A DNA stretch of 64,000 bases from contig JBMZCV010000004.1 of NCBI GenBank assembly GCA_049613665.1, positions 1-64,000 of the forward strand, given 5' to 3'. Source of the DNA: JBMZCV01 sp049613665. GTDB taxonomy: Bacteria; Bacteroidota; Bacteroidia; Chitinophagales; UBA2359. The position numbers and the translations under genes were made by a program. This document shows, in pieces, positions 63,015 to 64,000 of this stretch (the stretch's first letter is position 1; every line of letters starts with the position of its first letter). Below the pieces are notes generated by a model, which was not told where the DNA came from, made no database searches, and was given only the letters and a program-made list of their open reading frames with translations.

Positions 63015-64000
63015 ATGAAGTATTTTATTATTCCTTTTCTTCTCTTATTTTTCAGCCTACAACAACTTCAAGCACAGCTTCGTGCTATGGTCGATGCTCC
63101 TTTAGATACCGCTGCCGTTGATGTTTTTAATCAGGCAGATATCGAAAAAATTACAGAACAAGTGCTGGCAGAAAACAAAGAATTGGAAGAACGGTTAGCC
63201 AATCTGGAAAGCAATTTAGCATCGCAAAAAGATGTGATTAAGGTGTTGACAAATGCTAACAAAATACGTTATGAAGCTTCTGTTAGCACTTTGTCGCAGC
63301 GATATGATGCTGGAGAACGTATTATTTATCACATTATCAAAGAAACCAACCAATTTAATCTTTCGTTTAGCCAGTTGTTGTTGCAAAATGAATTTTCGTA
63401 TCTCTCTGACCCAACGAGCTATCGAGTGTTCAACAACTCGCTAGACAAATCTATGGATTTGTTGAGAGACCGAAAAATGATGCAAGGTACAGGAACAGAT
63501 ATTATTAATATGTTGCCGATGCTCAACAATCCTATTATCTCGACAAGTGTTTCGATGGTGTCATTCTTTTTGGCAAATTATCACAAAAAAGGCAAAATGA
63601 AAACTGATGCTTTACACGAATTGAGTTGTGTGTTAAATTATACAAATCAAGTGAAAACAGAATACCAATTGATAGCTTCTCACTTGCAGCATTTAAATAG
63701 CAGGCTCGAAGCATTTAGAGATGCGTCTAAAGGTTTTTTAGGTGAATATCTCGAAGCAATTGACTATGAAGGTGGTTATCAGCAATATATACATGATAAA
63801 AATAACTTACCTTATGATTTTATGAAGCGAAAACGTGGCGATTTTTTCGGTGATTTGAAAGTAGATGTCGATAATGTGGGCATTATTCGGTACGAAACGA
63901 GCAAAGACGACAATGTATTGTTTTATATCGAACAGGTAAAATTTTATTTAAATGAATATCAATTGTTGTTGATTGAAATTGATGATTTTATCAAAAATTA
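63015..64000 (+). CDS. Secreted coiled-coil protein of unknown function, partial (runs off the window)
   Basis: An open frame of at least 328 codons without a stop before the window end. It begins with a signal peptide (MKYFIIPFLLLFFSLQQLQAQ). Residues about 40-80 form a Glu/Leu/Asn-rich coiled coil (KELEERLANLESNLA). A mostly helical region follows, with a hydrophobic stretch near residues 157-180 (INMLPMLNNPIISTSVSMVS). No known domain was recognised. The 200-bp spacer between the RAYT and this gene is AT-rich. Confidence 0.75.
   Translation, partial: MKYFIIPFLLLFFSLQQLQAQLRAMVDAPLDTAAVDVFNQADIEKITEQVLAENKELEERLANLESNLASQKDVIKVLTNANKIRYEASVSTLSQRYDAGERIIYHIIKETNQFNLSFSQLLLQNEFSYLSDPTSYRVFNNSLDKSMDLLRDRKMMQGTGTDIINMLPMLNNPIISTSVSMVSFFLANYHKKGKMKTDALHELSCVLNYTNQVKTEYQLIASHLQHLNSRLEAFRDASKGFLGEYLEAIDYEGGYQQYIHDKNNLPYDFMKRKRGDFFGDLKVDVDNVGIIRYETSKDDNVLFYIEQVKFYLNEYQLLLIEIDDFIKN

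Noticed and set aside
1..64000. tRNA, rRNA or known riboswitch genes
   Set aside because: No cloverleaf, rRNA or recognisable riboswitch core was found on reading the spacers; a covariance-model search would be needed to exclude short RNAs.

Overview
The window is AT-rich chromosomal DNA from a member of the Bacteroidota, most likely a Cytophagales-like or related environmental lineage. The evidence is a type IX secretion plug protein, many signal peptides and lipoproteins, promoter-like TTTG/TAnnTTTG elements, weak Shine-Dalgarno signals, and long AT-rich spacers filled with short palindromic and MITE-like repeats. No rRNA, tRNA, CRISPR array, prophage or conjugative element was recognised. 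The species cannot be named from the sequence.

Layout. 1-4.1 kb: an ArsC/Spx-like protein, a secreted S45 acylase and PrmA. 4.3-9.1 kb: a 1593-residue secreted protein of unknown function. 9.4-14.2 kb: an exosortase H locus (XrtH, associated membrane protein, IPTL-CTERM cargo), then a membrane glycosyltransferase-like TPR protein. 14.5-22.6 kb: an orphan UPF0175 protein, then a minus-strand TetR / outer-membrane protein / LolD-like ATPase / three-permease / LolA-like export locus with a tandem permease duplication. 22.8-24.1 kb: the T9SS plug protein. 24.5-32.7 kb: a sensory island made of a FIST sensor, two PAS/coiled-coil histidine kinases, two near-twin single-domain response regulators and a REC-PAS-HK-REC-Hpt hybrid kinase. 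33-38.5 kb: a dicarboxylate/glutamate symporter, a lipoprotein and RNase R. 38.8-46 kb: ilvE-ilvD-ilvB-ilvN-ilvC, preceded by an Ile/Val-rich leader peptide and a transcription attenuator. 46-56 kb: accessory genes, including a HEPN plus nuclease-like protein, a secreted protein, a lactone oxidase, a histidine kinase, a PhoD phosphatase, a DNA methyltransferase with a nuclease-like tail, a MuiA-like protein and a DUF5063-like protein. 56-61 kb (minus): kdsA, a second S45 acylase and a MATE exporter. 61-64 kb: a TIR-coiled-coil-DUF5648-like protein, a REP-associated transposase (RAYT) carrying its own REP palindrome inside the gene, and the start of a secreted coiled-coil protein that runs off the window.

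How the genes work together. The best-supported units are the ilv operon with leader-peptide attenuation; the XrtH sorting locus; the TetR-controlled envelope export locus; and the FIST/kinase/regulator island. Three observations stand out. The TIR-coiled-coil-DUF5648 protein and the HEPN/nuclease protein look like candidate defence or stress effectors. The intergenic space also holds at least five families of small dispersed elements, some nested, plus a RAYT that probably serves one of them. Functions are inferred from reading translated sequence and recalled family motifs; no database search was run.
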